Assembly (NCBI GenBank): GCA_037893245.1
Contig: JBAIAA010000256.1
Location: 1 to 64,000 of the forward strand
Reading direction: 5' to 3'
DNA: 64,000 nt
From: Crossaster papposus
Taxonomy: Eukaryota; Echinodermata; Asteroidea; Velatida; Solasteridae
In this document: piece after piece, positions 25,894 through 41,100 of the stretch
Position numbering within the stretch: the first letter of the stretch is position 1
How the letters are laid out: each line of letters begins with the position of its first letter
Made by a program: the position numbers and the translations under genes
Notes under the pieces: generated by a model
Database searches by the model: none
Told to the model about the DNA's origin: nothing
The model's input: only the letters and a program-made list of their open reading frames with translations

Positions 25894-28800
25894 CAATCAG
25901 TCCAATGTATAGGCCCCAGGGACCTCTTATTCAAAATTACCGGAGGGATCACAAAATATTAATGAGCTCGCGCGCAGTCATTTTCACTGATTTAGTCACA
26001 TGCACCCTTTAATAGCACTTACTGGGGCCTTTGGTAAGAAAAATGGGACTCAAAACAATGACAATTTACCTAAGATACAGTAACCACTTCAAAAAAATAA
26101 ATGCGGTGGACTTGCTGTTCTAAAATGGCGCGTAAAATGGCGCGCTACAGTTTAGTGCGCCGCCATCTTTGATTCATATAGGTTCTACTACACTAAATAC
26201 GGCGCTCATTGTAACCAACACAAAAATTAAAAGAAAGAGCGCCGCCTGGTGACGCTCATGAGTAGAGTGGCCATATTTTTTTGACTGGAAATCAAAGATT
26301 AAGACTCCTAGAACAATTTTCTTTTCAAATTTATAGGGGTTGACCGAATGAATTTTTTTTTATACTCCTCTCCGCACAAACCACCCCTAAACTGGTGGCC
26401 CAGCTCTGGGCCCAGGTATCAATGTAGCCCCCCGCCTCTATGCGAAATAGACCCTGGTATTGGTCTTTTCTGTTAACGAAATCCCCCGAGTTGGAAGCCA
26501 CGGGTCACCAATTCTTGATTTCCACAATTATTTCTACAATCAGTCCAATGTATAGGCCCCAGGGACCTCTTATTCAAAATTACCGGAGGGATCACAAAAT
26601 ATTAATGAGCTCGCGCGCAGTCATTTTCACTGATTTAGTCACATGCACCCTTTAATAGCACTTACTGGGGCCTTTGGTAAGAAAAATGGGACTCAAAACA
26701 ATGACAATTTACCTAAAATACAGTAACCACTTCAAAAAAATAAATGCGGTGGACTTGCTGTTCTAAAATGGCGCGTAAAATGGCGCGCCACAGTTTAGTG
26801 CGCCGCCATCTTTGATTCATATAGGTTCTACTACACTAAATACGGCGCTCATTGTAACCAACACAAAATATGAAAGAAAGAGCGCCGCCTGGTGACGCTC
26901 ATGAGTAGAGTGGCCATATTTTTTTGACTGGAAATCAAAGATTAAGACTCCTAGAACAATTTTCTTTTCAAATTTATAGGGGTTGACCGAATGAATTTTT
27001 TTTTATACTCCTCTCCGCACAAACCACCCCTAAACTGGTGGCCCAGCTCTGGGCCCAGGTATCAATGTAGCCCCCCGCCTCTATGCGAAATAGACCCTGG
27101 TATTGGTCTTTTCTGTGAACGAAATCCCCCGAGTTGGAAGCCACGGGTCACCAATTCTTGATTTCCACAATTATTTCTACAATCAGTCCAATGTATAGGC
27201 CCCAGGGACCTCTTATTCAAAATTACCGGAGGGATCACAAAATATTAATGAGCTCGCGCGCAGTCATTTTCACTGATTTAGTCACATGCACCCTTTAATA
27301 GCACTTACTGGGGCCTTTGGTAAGAAAAATGGGACTCAAAACAATGACAATTTACCTAAGATACAGTAACCACTTCAAAAAAATAAATGCGGTGGACTTG
27401 CTGTTCTAAAATGGCGCGTAAAATGGCGTGCTACAGTTTAGTGCGCCGCCATCTTTGATTCATATAGGTTCTACTACACTAAATACGGCGCTCATTGTAA
27501 CCAACACAAAAATTGAAAGAAAGAGCGCCGCCTGGTGACGCTCATGAGTAGAGTGGCCATATTTTTTTGACTGGAAATCAAAGATTAAGACTCCTAGAAC
27601 AATTTTCTTTTCAAATTTATAGGGGTTGACCGAATGAATTTTTTTTTATACTCCTCTCCGCACAAACCACCCCTAAACTGGTGGCCCAGCTCTGGGCCCA
27701 GGTATCAATGTAGCCCCCCGCCTCTATGCGAAATAGACCCTGGTATTGGTCTTTTCTGTGAACGAAATCCCCCGAGTTGGAAGCCACGGGTCACCAATTC
27801 TTGATTTCCACAATTATTTCTACAATCAGTCCAATGTATAGGCCCCAGGGACCTCTTATTCAAAATTACCGGAGGGATCACAAAATATTAATGAGCTCGC
27901 GCGCAGTCATTTTCACTGATTTAGTCACATGCACCCTTTAATAGCACTTACTGGGGCCTTTGGTAAGAAAAATGGGACTCAAAACAATGACAATTTACCT
28001 AAAATACAGTAACCACTTCAAAAAAATAAATGCGGTGGACTTGCTGTTCTAAAATGGCGCGTAAAATGGCGCGCTACAGTTTAGTGCGCCGCCATCTTTG
28101 ATTCATATAGGTTCTACTACACTAAATACGGCGCTCATTGTAACCAACACAAAAATTAAAAGAAAGAGCGCCGCCTGGTGACGCTCATGAGTAGAGTGGC
28201 CATATTTTTTTGACTGGAAATCAAAGATTAAGACTCCTAGAACAATTTTCTTTTCAAATTTATAGGGGTTGACCGAATGAATTTTTTTTTATACTCCTCT
28301 CCGCACAAACCACCCCTAAACTGGTGGCCCAGCTCTGGGCCCAGGTATCAATGTAGCCCCCCGCCTCTATGCGAAATAGACCCTGGTATTGGTCTTTTCT
28401 GTGAACGAAATCCCCCGAGTTGGAAGCCACGGGTCACCAATTCTTGATTTCCACAATTATTTCTACAATCAGTCCAATGTATAGGCCCCAGGGACCTCTT
28501 ATTCAAAATTACCGGAGGGATCACAAAATATTAATGAGCTCGCGCGCAGTCATTTTCACTGATTTAGTCACATGCACCCTTTAATAGCACTTACTGGGGC
28601 CTTTGGTAAGAAAAATGGGACTCAAAACAATGACAATTTACCTAAGATACAGTAACCACTTCAAAAAAATAAATGCGGTGGACTTGCTGTTCTAAAATGG
28701 CGCGTAAAATGGCGCGCTACAGTTTAGTGCGCCGCCATCTTTGATTCATATAGGTTCTACTACACTAAATACGGCGCTCATTGTAACCAACACAAAAATT

Positions 28801-31800
28801 AAAAGAAAGAGCGCCGCCTGGTGACGCTCATGAGTAGAGTGGCCATATTTTTTTGACTGGAAATCAAAGATTAAGACTCCTAGAACAATTTTCTTTTCAA
28901 ATTTATAGGGGTTGACCGAATGAATTTTGTTTTATACTCCTCTCCGCACAAACCACCCCTAAACTGGTGGCCCAGCTCTGGGCCCAGGTATCAATGTAGC
29001 CCCCCGCCTCTATGCGAAATAGACCCTGGTATTGGTCTTTTCTGTGAACGAAATCCCCCGAGTTGGAAGCCACGGGTCACCAATTCTTGATTTCCACAAT
29101 TATTTCTACAATCAGTCCAATGTATAGGCCCCAGGGACCTCTTATTCAAAATTACCGGAGGGATCACAAAATATTAATGAGCTCGCGCGCAGTCATTTTC
29201 ACTGATTTAGTCACATGCACCCTTTAATAGCACTTACTGGGGCCTTTGGTAAGAAAAATGGGACTCAAAACAATGACAATTTACCTAAGATACAGTAACC
29301 ACTTCAAAAAAATAAATGCGGTGGACTTGCTGTTCTAAAATGGCGCGTAAAATGGCGCGCTACAGTTTAGTGCGCCGCCATCTTTGATTCATATAGGTTC
29401 TACTACACTAAATACGGCGCTCATTGTAACCAACACAAAAATTAAAAGAAAGAGCGCCGCCTGGTGACGCTCATGAGTAGAGTGGCCATATTTTTTTGAC
29501 TGGAAATCAAAGATTAAGACTCCTAGAACAATTTTCTTTTCAAATTTATAGGGGTTGACCGAATGAATTTTTTTTTATACTCCTCTCCGCACAAACCACC
29601 CCTAAACTGGTGGCCCAGCTCTGGGCCCAGGTATCAATGTAGCCCCCCGCCTCTATGCGAAATAGACCCTGGTATTGGTCTTTTCTGTGAACGAAATCCC
29701 CCGAGTTGGAAGCCACGGGTCACCAATTCTTGATTTCCACAATTATTTCTACAATCAGTCCAATGTATAGGCCCCAGGGACCTCTTATTCAAAATTACCG
29801 GAGGGATCACAAAATATTAATGAGCTCGCGCGCAGTCATTTTCACTGATTTAGTCACATGCACCCTTTAATAGCACTTACTGGGGCCTTTGGTAAGAAAA
29901 ATGGGACTCAAAACAATGACAATTTACCTAAGATACAGTAACCACTTCAAAAAAATAAATGCGGTGGACTTGCTGTTCTAAAATGGCGCGTAAAATGGCG
30001 CGCTACAGTTTAGTGCGCCGCCATCTTTGATTCATATAGGTTCTACTACACTAAATACGGCGCTCATTGTAACCAACACAAAAATTAAAAGAAAGAGCGC
30101 CGCCTGGTGACGCTCATGAGTAGAGTGGCCATATTTTTTTGACTGGAAATCAAAGATTAAGACTCCTAGAACAATTTTCTTTTCAAATTTATAGGGGTTG
30201 ACCGAATGAATTTTTTTTTATACTCCTCTCCGCACAAACCACCCCTAAACTGGTGGCCCAGCTCTGGGCCCAGGTATCAATGTAGCCCCCCGCCTCTATG
30301 CGAAATAGACCCTGGTATTGGTCTTTTCTGTGAACGAAATCCCCCGAGTTGGAAGCCACGGGTCACCAATTCTTGATTTCCACAATTATTTCTACAATCA
30401 GTCCAATGTATAGGCCCCAGGGACCTCTTATTCAAAATTACCGGAGGGATCACAAAATATTAATGAGCTCGCGCGCAGTCATTTTCACTGATTTAGTCAC
30501 ATGCACCCTTTAATAGCACTTACTGGGGCCTTTGGTAAGAAAAATGGGACTCAAAACAATGACAATTTACCTAAGATACAGTAACCACTTCAAAAAAATA
30601 AATGCGGTGGACTTGCTGTTCTAAAATGGCGCGTAAAATGGCGCGCTACAGTTTAGTGCGCCGCCATCTTTGATTCATATAGGTTCTACTACACTAAATA
30701 CGGCGCTCATTGTAACCAACACAAAAATTAAAAGAAAGAGCGCCGCCTGGTGACGCTCATGAGTAGAGTGGCCATATTTTTTTGACTGGAAATCAAAGAT
30801 TAAGACTCCTAGAACAATTTTCTTTTCAAATTTATAGGGGTTGACCGAATGAATTTCTTTTTATACTCCTCTCCGCACAAACCACCCCTAAACTGGTGGC
30901 CCAGCTCTGGGCCCAGGTATCAATGTAGCCCCCCGCCTCTATGCGAAATAGACCCTGGTATTGGTCTTTTCTGTGAACGAAATCCCCCGAGTTGGAAGCC
31001 ACGGGTCACCAATTCTTGATTTCCACAATTATTTCTACAATCAGTCCAATGTATAGGCCCCAGGGACCTCTTATTCAAAATTACCGGAGGGATCACAAAA
31101 TATTAATGAGCTCGCGCGCAGTCATTTTCACTGATTTAGTCACATGCACCCTTTAATAGCACTTACTGGGGCCTTTGGTAAGAAAAATGGGACTCAAAAC
31201 AATGACAATTTACCTAAGATACAGTAACCACTTCAAAAAAATAAATGCGGTGGACTTGCTGTTCTAAAATGGCGCGTAAAATGGCGCGCTACAGTTTAGT
31301 GCGCCGCCATCTTTGATTCATATAGGTTCTACTACACTAAATACGGCGCTCATTGTAACCAACACAAAAATTAAAAGAAAGAGCGCCGCCTGGTGACGCT
31401 CATGAGTAGAGTGGCCATATTTTTTTGACTGGAAATCAAAGATTAAGACTCCTAGAACAATTTTCTTTTCAAATTTATAGGGGTTGACCGAATGAATTTC
31501 TTTTTATACTCCTCTCCGCACAAACCACCCCTAAACTGGTGGCCCAGCTCTGGGCCCAGGTATCAATGTAGCCCCCCGCCTCTATGCGAAATAGACCCTG
31601 GTATTGGTCTTTTCTGTGAACGAAATCCCCCGAGTTGGAAGCCACGGGTCACCAATTCTTGATTTCCACAATTATTTCTACAATCAGTCCAATGTATAGG
31701 CCCCAGGGACCTCTTATTCAAAATTACCGGAGGGATCACAAAATATTAATGAGCTCGCGCGCAGTCATTTTCACTGATTTAGTCACATGCACCCTTTAAT

Positions 31801-34252
31801 AGCACTTACTGGGGCCTTTGGTAAGAAAAATGGGACTCAAAACAATGACAATTTACCTAAGATACAGTAACCACTTCAAAAAAATAAATGCGGTGGACTT
31901 GCTGTTCTAAAATGGCGCGTAAAATGGCGCGCTACAGTTTAGTGCGCCGCCATCTTTGATTCATATAGGTTCTACTACACTAAATACGGCGCTCATTGTA
32001 ACCAACACAAAAATTAAAAGAAAGAGCGCCGCCTGGTGACGCTCATGAGTAGAGTGGCCATATTTTTTTGACTGGAAATCAAAGATTAAGACTCCTAGAA
32101 CAATTTTCTTTTCAAATTTATAGGGGTTGACCGAATGAATTTTTTTTTATACTCCTCTCCGCACAAACCACCCCTAAACTGGTGGCCCAGCTCTGGGCCC
32201 AGGTATCAATGTAGCCCCCCGCCTCTATGCGAAATAGACCCTGGTATTGGTCTTTTCTGTGAACGAAATCCCCCGAGTTGGAAGCCACGGGTCACCAATT
32301 CTTGATTTCCACAATTATTTCTACAATCAGTCCAATGTATAGGCCCCAGGGACCTCTTATTCAAAATTACCGGAGGGATCACAAAATATTAATGAGCTCG
32401 CGCGCAGTCATTTTCACTGATTTAGTCACATGCACCCTTTAATAGCACTTACTGGGGCCTTTGGTAAGAAAAATGGGACTCAAAACAATGACAATTTACC
32501 TAAGATACAGTAACCACTTCAAAAAAATAAATGCGGTGGACTTGCTGTTCTAAAATGGCGCGTAAAATGGCGCGCTACAGTTTAGTGCGCCGCCATCTTT
32601 GATTCATATAGGTTCTACTACACTAAATACGGCGCTCATTGTAACCAACACAAAAATTAAAAGAAAGAGCGCCGCCTGGTGACGCTCATGAGTAGAGTGG
32701 CCATATTTTTTTGACTGGAAATCAAAGATTAAGACTCCTAGAACAATTTTCTTTTCAAATTTATAGGGGTTGACCGAATGAATTTCTTTTTATACTCCTC
32801 TCCGCACAAACCACCCCTAAACTGGTGGCCCAGCTCTGGGCCCAGGTATCAATGTAGCCCCCCGCCTCTATGCGAAATAGACCCTGGTATTGGTCTTTTC
32901 TGTTAACGAAATCCCCCGAGTTGGAAGCCACGGGTCACCAATTCTTGATTTCCACAATTATTTCTACAATCAGTCCAATGTATAGGCCCCAGGGACCTCT
33001 TATTCAAAATTACCGGAGGGATCACAAAATATTAATGAGCTCGCGCGCAGTCATTTTCACTGATTTAGTCACATGCACCCTTTAATAGCACTTACTGGGG
33101 CCTTTGGTAAGAAAAATGGGACTCAAAACAATGACAATTTACCTAAGATACAGTAACCACTTCAAAAAAATAAATGCGGTGGACTTGCTGTTCTAAAATG
33201 GCGCGTAAAATGGCGCGCTACAGTTTAGTGCGCCGCCATCTTTGATTCATATAGGTTCTACTACACTAAATACGGCGCTCATTGTAACCAACACAAAAAT
33301 TAAAAGAAAGAGCGCCGCCTGGTGACGCTCATGAGTAGAGTGGCCATATTTTTTTGACTGGAAATCAAAGATTAAGACTCCTAGAACAATTTTCTTTTCA
33401 AATTTATAGGGGTTGACCGAATGAATTTTTTTTTATACTCCTCTCCGCACAAACCACCCCTAAACTGGTGGCCCAGCTCTGGGCCCAGGTATCAATGTAG
33501 CCCCCCGCCTCTATGCGAAATAGACCCTGGTATTGGTCTTTTCTGTGAACGAAATCCCCCGAGTTGGAAGCCACGGGTCACCAATTCTTGATTTCCACAA
33601 TTATTTCTACAATCAGTCCAATGTATAGGCCCCAGGGACCTCTTATTCAAAATTACCGGAGGGATCACAAAATATTAATGAGCTCGCGCGCAGTCATTTT
33701 CACTGATTTAGTCACATGCACCCTTTAATAGCACTTACTGGGGCCTTTGGTAAGAAAAATGGGACTCAAAACAATGACAATTTACCTAAGATACAGTAAC
33801 CACTTCAAAAAAATAAATGCGGTGGACTTGCTGTTCTAAAATGGCGCGTAAAATGGCGCGCTACAGTTTAGTGCGCCGCCATCTTTGATTCATATAGGTT
33901 CTACTACACTAAATACGGCGCTCATTGTAACCAACACAAAAATTAAAAGAAAGAGCGCCGCCTGGTGACGCTCATGAGTAGAGTGGCCATATTTTTTTGA
34001 CTGGAAATCAAAGATTAAGACTCCTAGAACAATTTTCTTTTCAAATTTATAGGGGTTGACCGAATGAATTTTTTTTTATACTCCTCTCCGCACAAACCAC
34101 CCCTAAACTGGTGGCCCAGCTCTGGGCCCAGGTATCAATGTAGCCCCCCGCCTCTATGCGAAATAGACCCTGGTATTGGTCTTTTCTGTGAACGAAATCC
34201 CCCGAGTTGGAAGCCACGGGTCACCAATTCTTGATTTCCACAATTATTTCTA
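25894..34252 (+). repeat. C-dominated units M41-M53
   Basis: The types are C(T), B', A', D, C with G464, C, C, C', C', C, C'(T), C, C. M45 has a G inside the T run at 28929, unique in the window. M51 is one of only two T581 units not followed by a B-type unit. Local runs of C or C' indicate short-range homogenisation of neighbours. No gene or foreign insertion is visible. Confidence 0.88.
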
Positions 34253-37200
34253 CAATCAGTCCAATGTATAGGCCCCAGGGACCTCTTATTCAAAATTACC
34301 GGAGGGATCACAAAATATTAATGAGCTCGCGCGCAGTCATTTTCACTGATTTAGTCACATGCACCCTTTAATAGCACTTACTGGGGCCTTTGGTAAGAAA
34401 AATGGGACTCAAAACAATGACAATTTACCTAAGATACAGTAACCACTTCAAAAAAATAAATGCGGTGGACTTGCTGTTCTAAAATGGCGCGTAAAATGGC
34501 GCGCTACAGTTTAGTGCGCCGCCATCTTTGATTCATATAGGTTCTACTACACTAAATACGGCGCTCATTGTAACCAACACAAAAATTGAAAGAAAGAGCG
34601 CCGCCTGGTGACGCTCATGAGTAGAGTGGCCATATTTTTTTGACTGGAAATCAAAGATTAAGACTCCTAGAACAATTTTCTTTTCAAATTTATAGGGGTT
34701 GACCGAATGAATTTCTTTTTATACTCCTCTCCGCACAAACCACCCCTAAACTGGTGGCCCAGCTCTGGGCCCAGGTATCAATGTAGCCCCCCGCCTCTAT
34801 GCGAAATAGACCCTGGTATTGGTCTTTTCTGTTAACGAAATCCCCCGAGTTGGAAGCCACGGGTCACCAATTCTTGATTTCCACAATTATTTCTACAATC
34901 AGTCCAATGTATAGGCCCCAGGGACCTCTTATTCAAAATTACCGGAGGGATCACAAAATATTAATGAGCTCGCGCGCAGTCATTTTCACTGATTTAGTCA
35001 CATGCACCCTTTAATAGCACTTACTGGGGCCTTTGGTAAGAAAAATGGGACTCAAAACAATGACAATTTACCTAAAATACAGTAACCACTTCAAAAAAAT
35101 AAATGCGGTGGACTTGCTGTTCTAAAATGGCGCGTAAAATGGCGCGCCACAGTTTAGTGCGCCGCCATCTTTGATTCATATAGGTTCTACTACACTAAAT
35201 ACGGCGCTCATTGTAACCAACACAAAATATGAAAGAAAGAGCGCCGCCTGGTGACGCTCATGAGTAGAGTGGCCATATTTTTTTGACTGGAAATCAAAGA
35301 TTAAGACTCCTAGAACAATTTTCTTTTCAAATTTATAGGGGTTGACCGAATGAATTTTTTTTTATACTCCTCTCCGCACAAACCACCCCTAAACTGGTGG
35401 CCCAGCTCTGGGCCCAGGTATCAATGTAGCCCCCCGCCTCTATGCGAAATAGACCCTGGTATTGGTCTTTTCTGTGAACGAAATCCCCCGAGTTGGAAGC
35501 CACGGGTCACCAATTCTTGATTTCCACAATTATTTCTACAATCAGTCCAATGTATAGGCCCCAGGGACCTCTTATTCAAAATTACCGGAGGGATCACAAA
35601 ATATTAATGAGCTCGCGCGCAGTCATTTTCACTGATTTAGTCACATGCACCCTTTAATAGCACTTACTGGGGCCTTTGGTAAGAAAAATGGGACTCAAAA
35701 CAATGACAATTTACCTAAGATACAGTAACCACTTCAAAAAAATAAATGCGGTGGACTTGCTGTTCTAAAATGGCGCGTAAAATGGCGTGCTACAGTTTAG
35801 TGCGCCGCCATCTTTGATTCATATAGGTTCTACTACACTAAATACGGCGCTCATTGTAACCAACACAAAAATTGAAAGAAAGAGCGCCGCCTGGTGACGC
35901 TCATGAGTAGAGTGGCCATATTTTTTTGACTGGAAATCAAAGATTAAGACTCCTAGAACAATTTTCTTTTCAAATTTATAGGGGTTGACCGAATGAATTT
36001 TTTTTTATACTCCTCTCCGCACAAACCACCCCTAAACTGGTGGCCCAGCTCTGGGCCCAGGTATCAATGTAGCCCCCCGCCTCTATGCGAAATAGACCCT
36101 GGTATTGGTCTTTTCTGTGAACGAAATCCCCCGAGTTGGAAGCCACGGGTCACCAATTCTTGATTTCCACAATTATTTCTACAATCAGTCCAATGTATAG
36201 GCCCCAGGGACCTCTTATTCAAAATTACCGGAGGGATCACAAAATATTAATGAGCTCGCGCGCAGTCATTTTCACTGATTTAGTCACATGCACCCTTTAA
36301 TAGCACTTACTGGGGCCTTTGGTAAGAAAAATGGGACTCAAAACAATGACAATTTACCTAAGATACAGTAACCACTTCAAAAAAATAAATGCGGTGGACT
36401 TGCTGTTCTAAAATGGCGCGTAAAATGGCGCGCTACAGTTTAGTGCGCCGCCATCTTTGATTCATATAGGTTCTACTACACTAAATACGGCGCTCATTGT
36501 AACCAACACAAAAATTGAAAGAAAGAGCGCCGCCTGGTGACGCTCATGAGTAGAGTGGCCATATTTTTTTGACTGGAAATCAAAGATTAAGACTCCTAGA
36601 ACAATTTTCTTTTCAAATTTATAGGGGTTGACCGAATGAATTTCTTTTTATACTCCTCTCCGCACAAACCACCCCTAAACTGGTGGCCCAGCTCTGGGCC
36701 CAGGTATCAATGTAGCCCCCCGCCTCTATGCGAAATAGACCCTGGTATTGGTCTTTTCTGTTAACGAAATCCCCCGAGTTGGAAGCCACGGGTCACCAAT
36801 TCTTGATTTCCACAATTATTTCTACAATCAGTCCAATGTATAGGCCCCAGGGACCTCTTATTCAAAATTACCGGAGGGATCACAAAATATTAATGAGCTC
36901 GCGCGCAGTCATTTTCACTGATTTAGTCACATGCACCCTTTAATAGCACTTACTGGGGCCTTTGGTAAGAAAAATGGGACTCAAAACAATGACAATTTAC
37001 CTAAAATACAGTAACCACTTCAAAAAAATAAATGCGGTGGACTTGCTGTTCTAAAATGGCGCGTAAAATGGCGCGCCACAGTTTAGTGCGCCGCCATCTT
37101 TGATTCATATAGGTTCTACTACACTAAATACGGCGCTCATTGTAACCAACACAAAATATGAAAGAAAGAGCGCCGCCTGGTGACGCTCATGAGTAGAGTG

Positions 37201-38110
37201 GCCATATTTTTTTGACTGGAAATCAAAGATTAAGACTCCTAGAACAATTTTCTTTTCAAATTTATAGGGGTTGACCGAATGAATTTTTTTTTATACTCCT
37301 CTCCGCACAAACCACCCCTAAACTGGTGGCCCAGCTCTGGGCCCAGGTATCAATGTAGCCCCCCGCCTCTATGCGAAATAGACCCTGGTATTGGTCTTTT
37401 CTGTGAACGAAATCCCCCGAGTTGGAAGCCACGGGTCACCAATTCTTGATTTCCACAATTATTTCTACAATCAGTCCAATGTATAGGCCCCAGGGACCTC
37501 TTATTCAAAATTACCGGAGGGATCACAAAATATTAATGAGCTCGCGCGCAGTCATTTTCACTGATTTAGTCACATGCACCCTTTAATAGCACTTACTGGG
37601 GCCTTTGGTAAGAAAAATGGGACTCAAAACAATGACAATTTACCTAAGATACAGTAACCACTTCAAAAAAATAAATGCGGTGGACTTGCTGTTCTAAAAT
37701 GGCGCGTAAAATGGCGTGCTACAGTTTAGTGCGCCGCCATCTTTGATTCATATAGGTTCTACTACACTAAATACGGCGCTCATTGTAACCAACACAAAAA
37801 TTGAAAGAAAGAGCGCCGCCTGGTGACGCTCATGAGTAGAGTGGCCATATTTTTTTGACTGGAAATCAAAGATTAAGACTCCTAGAACAATTTTCTTTTC
37901 AAATTTATAGGGGTTGACCGAATGAATTTTTTTTTATACTCCTCTCCGCACAAACCACCCCTAAACTGGTGGCCCAGCTCTGGGCCCAGGTATCAATGTA
38001 GCCCCCCGCCTCTATGCGAAATAGACCCTGGTATTGGTCTTTTCTGTGAACGAAATCCCCCGAGTTGGAAGCCACGGGTCACCAATTCTTGATTTCCACA
38101 ATTATTTCTA
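34253..38110 (+). repeat. E(T)-B'-A' trimeric higher-order repeat, 1929 bp x 2
   Basis: M54-M56 and M57-M59 have the same type order, with copies starting at 34253 and 36182. The E units are chimeric: they carry C250 and C463 like C', G336 like A, and T581. This combination occurs only in these two units, which shows that the trimer was duplicated as a block. Confidence 0.88.
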
Positions 38111-41100
38111 CAATCAGTCCAATGTATAGGCCCCAGGGACCTCTTATTCAAAATTACCGGAGGGATCACAAAATATTAATGAGCTCGCGCGCAGTCATTT
38201 TCACTGATTTAGTCACATGCACCCTTTAATAGCACTTACTGGGGCCTTTGGTAAGAAAAATGGGACTCAAAACAATGACAATTTACCTAAAATACAGTAA
38301 CCACTTCAAAAAAATAAATGCGGTGGACTTGCTGTTCTAAAATGGCGCGTAAAATGGCGCGCTACAGTTTAGTGCGCCGCCATCTTTGATTCATATAGGT
38401 TCTACTACACTAAATACGGCGCTCATTGTAACCAACACAAAAATTAAAAGAAAGAGCGCCGCCTGGTGACGCTCATGAGTAGAGTGGCCATATTTTTTTG
38501 ACTGGAAATCAAAGATTAAGACTCCTAGAACAATTTTCTTTTCAAATTTATAGGGGTTGACCGAATGAATTTTTTTTATACTCCTCTCCGCACAAACCAC
38601 CCCTAAACTGGTGGCCCAGCTCTGGGCCCAGGTATCAATGTAGCCCCCCGCCTCTATGCGAAATAGACCCTGGTATTGGTCTTTTCTGTGAACGAAATCC
38701 CCCGAGTTGGAAGCCACGGGTCACCAATTCTTGATTTCCACAATTATTTCTACAATCAGTCCAATGTATAGGCCCCAGGGACCTCTTATTCAAAATTACC
38801 GGAGGGATCACAAAATATTAATGAGCTCGCGCGCAGTCATTTTCACTGATTTAGTCACATGCACCCTTTAATAGCACTTACTGGGGCCTTTGGTAAGAAA
38901 AATGGGACTCAAAACAATGACAATTTACCTAAGATACAGTAACCACTTCAAAAAAATAAATGCGGTGGACTTGCTGTTCTAAAATGGCGCGTAAAATGGC
39001 GCGCTACAGTTTAGTGCGCCGCCATCTTTGATTCATATAGGTTCTACTACACTAAATACGGCGCTCATTGTAACCAACACAAAAATTAAAAGAAAGAGCG
39101 CCGCCTGGTGACGCTCATGAGTAGAGTGGCCATATTTTTTTGACTGGAAATCAAAGATTAAGACTCCTAGAACAATTTTCTTTTCAAATTTATAGGGGTT
39201 GACCGAATGAATTTTTTTTTATACTCCTCTCCGCACAAACCACCCCTAAACTGGTGGCCCAGCTCTGGGCCCAGGTATCAATGTAGCCCCCCGCCTCTAT
39301 GCGAAATAGACCCTGGTATTGGTCTTTTCTGTGAACGAAATCCCCCGAGTTGGAAGCCACGGGTCACCAATTCTTGATTTCCACAATTATTTCTACAATC
39401 AGTCCAATGTATAGGCCCCAGGGACCTCTTATTCAAAATTACCGGAGGGATCACAAAATATTAATGAGCTCGCGCGCAGTCATTTTCACTGATTTAGTCA
39501 CATGCACCCTTTAATAGCACTTACTGGGGCCTTTGGTAAGAAAAATGGGACTCAAAACAATGACAATTTACCTAAGATACAGTAACCACTTCAAAAAAAT
39601 AAATGCGGTGGACTTGCTGTTCTAAAATGGCGCGTAAAATGGCGCGCTACAGTTTAGTGCGCCGCCATCTTTGATTCATATAGGTTCTACTACACTAAAT
39701 ACGGCGCTCATTGTAACCAACACAAAAATTAAAAGAAAGAGCGCCGCCTGGTGACGCTCATGAGTAGAGTGGCCATATTTTTTTGACTGGAAATCAAAGA
39801 TTAAGACTCCTAGAACAATTTTCTTTTCAAATTTATAGGGGTTGACCGAATGAATTTCTTTTTATACTCCTCTCCGCACAAACCACCCCTAAACTGGTGG
39901 CCCAGCTCTGGGCCCAGGTATCAATGTAGCCCCCCGCCTCTATGCGAAATAGACCCTGGTATTGGTCTTTTCTGTTAACGAAATCCCCCGAGTTGGAAGC
40001 CACGGGTCACCAATTCTTGATTTCCACAATTATTTCTACAATCAGTCCAATGTATAGGCCCCAGGGACCTCTTATTCAAAATTACCGGAGGGATCACAAA
40101 ATATTAATGAGCTCGCGCGCAGTCATTTTCACTGATTTAGTCACATGCACCCTTTAATAGCACTTACTGGGGCCTTTGGTAAGAAAAATGGGACTCAAAA
40201 CAATGACAATTTACCTAAAATACAGTAACCACTTCAAAAAAATAAATGCGGTGGACTTGCTGTTCTAAAATGGCGCGTAAAATGGCGCGCCACAGTTTAG
40301 TGCGCCGCCATCTTTGATTCATATAGGTTCTACTACACTAAATACGGCGCTCATTGTAACCAACACAAAATATGAAAGAAAGAGCGCCGCCTGGTGACGC
40401 TCATGAGTAGAGTGGCCATATTTTTTTGACTGGAAATCAAAGATTAAGACTCCTAGAACAATTTTCTTTTCAAATTTATAGGGGTTGACCGAATGAATTT
40501 TTTTTTATACTCCTCTCCGCACAAACCACCCCTAAACTGGTGGCCCAGCTCTGGGCCCAGGTATCAATGTAGCCCCCCGCCTCTATGCGAAATAGACCCT
40601 GGTATTGGTCTTTTCTGTGAACGAAATCCCCCGAGTTGGAAGCCACGGGTCACCAATTCTTGATTTCCACAATTATTTCTACAATCAGTCCAATGTATAG
40701 GCCCCAGGGACCTCTTATTCAAAATTACCGGAGGGATCACAAAATATTAATGAGCTCGCGCGCAGTCATTTTCACTGATTTAGTCACATGCACCCTTTAA
40801 TAGCACTTACTGGGGCCTTTGGTAAGAAAAATGGGACTCAAAACAATGACAATTTACCTAAGATACAGTAACCACTTCAAAAAAATAAATGCGGTGGACT
40901 TGCTGTTCTAAAATGGCGCGTAAAATGGCGTGCTACAGTTTAGTGCGCCGCCATCTTTGATTCATATAATAGCACTTACTGGGGCCTTTGGTAAGAAAAA
41001 TGGGACTCAAAACAATGACAATTTACCTAAGATACAGTAACCACTTCAAAAAAATAAATGCGGTGGACTTGCTGTTCTAAAATGGCGCGTAAAATGGCGC

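Noticed and set aside
38391..38717. A 108-codon minus-strand open frame, also at 43060-43386 and 49184-49510
   Set aside because: It opens with GTG rather than ATG; the first in-frame ATG is near its end. It is created only by the 8T deletion and is frame-broken in every 9T unit. The product resembles no family I know, so I do not call it a gene.
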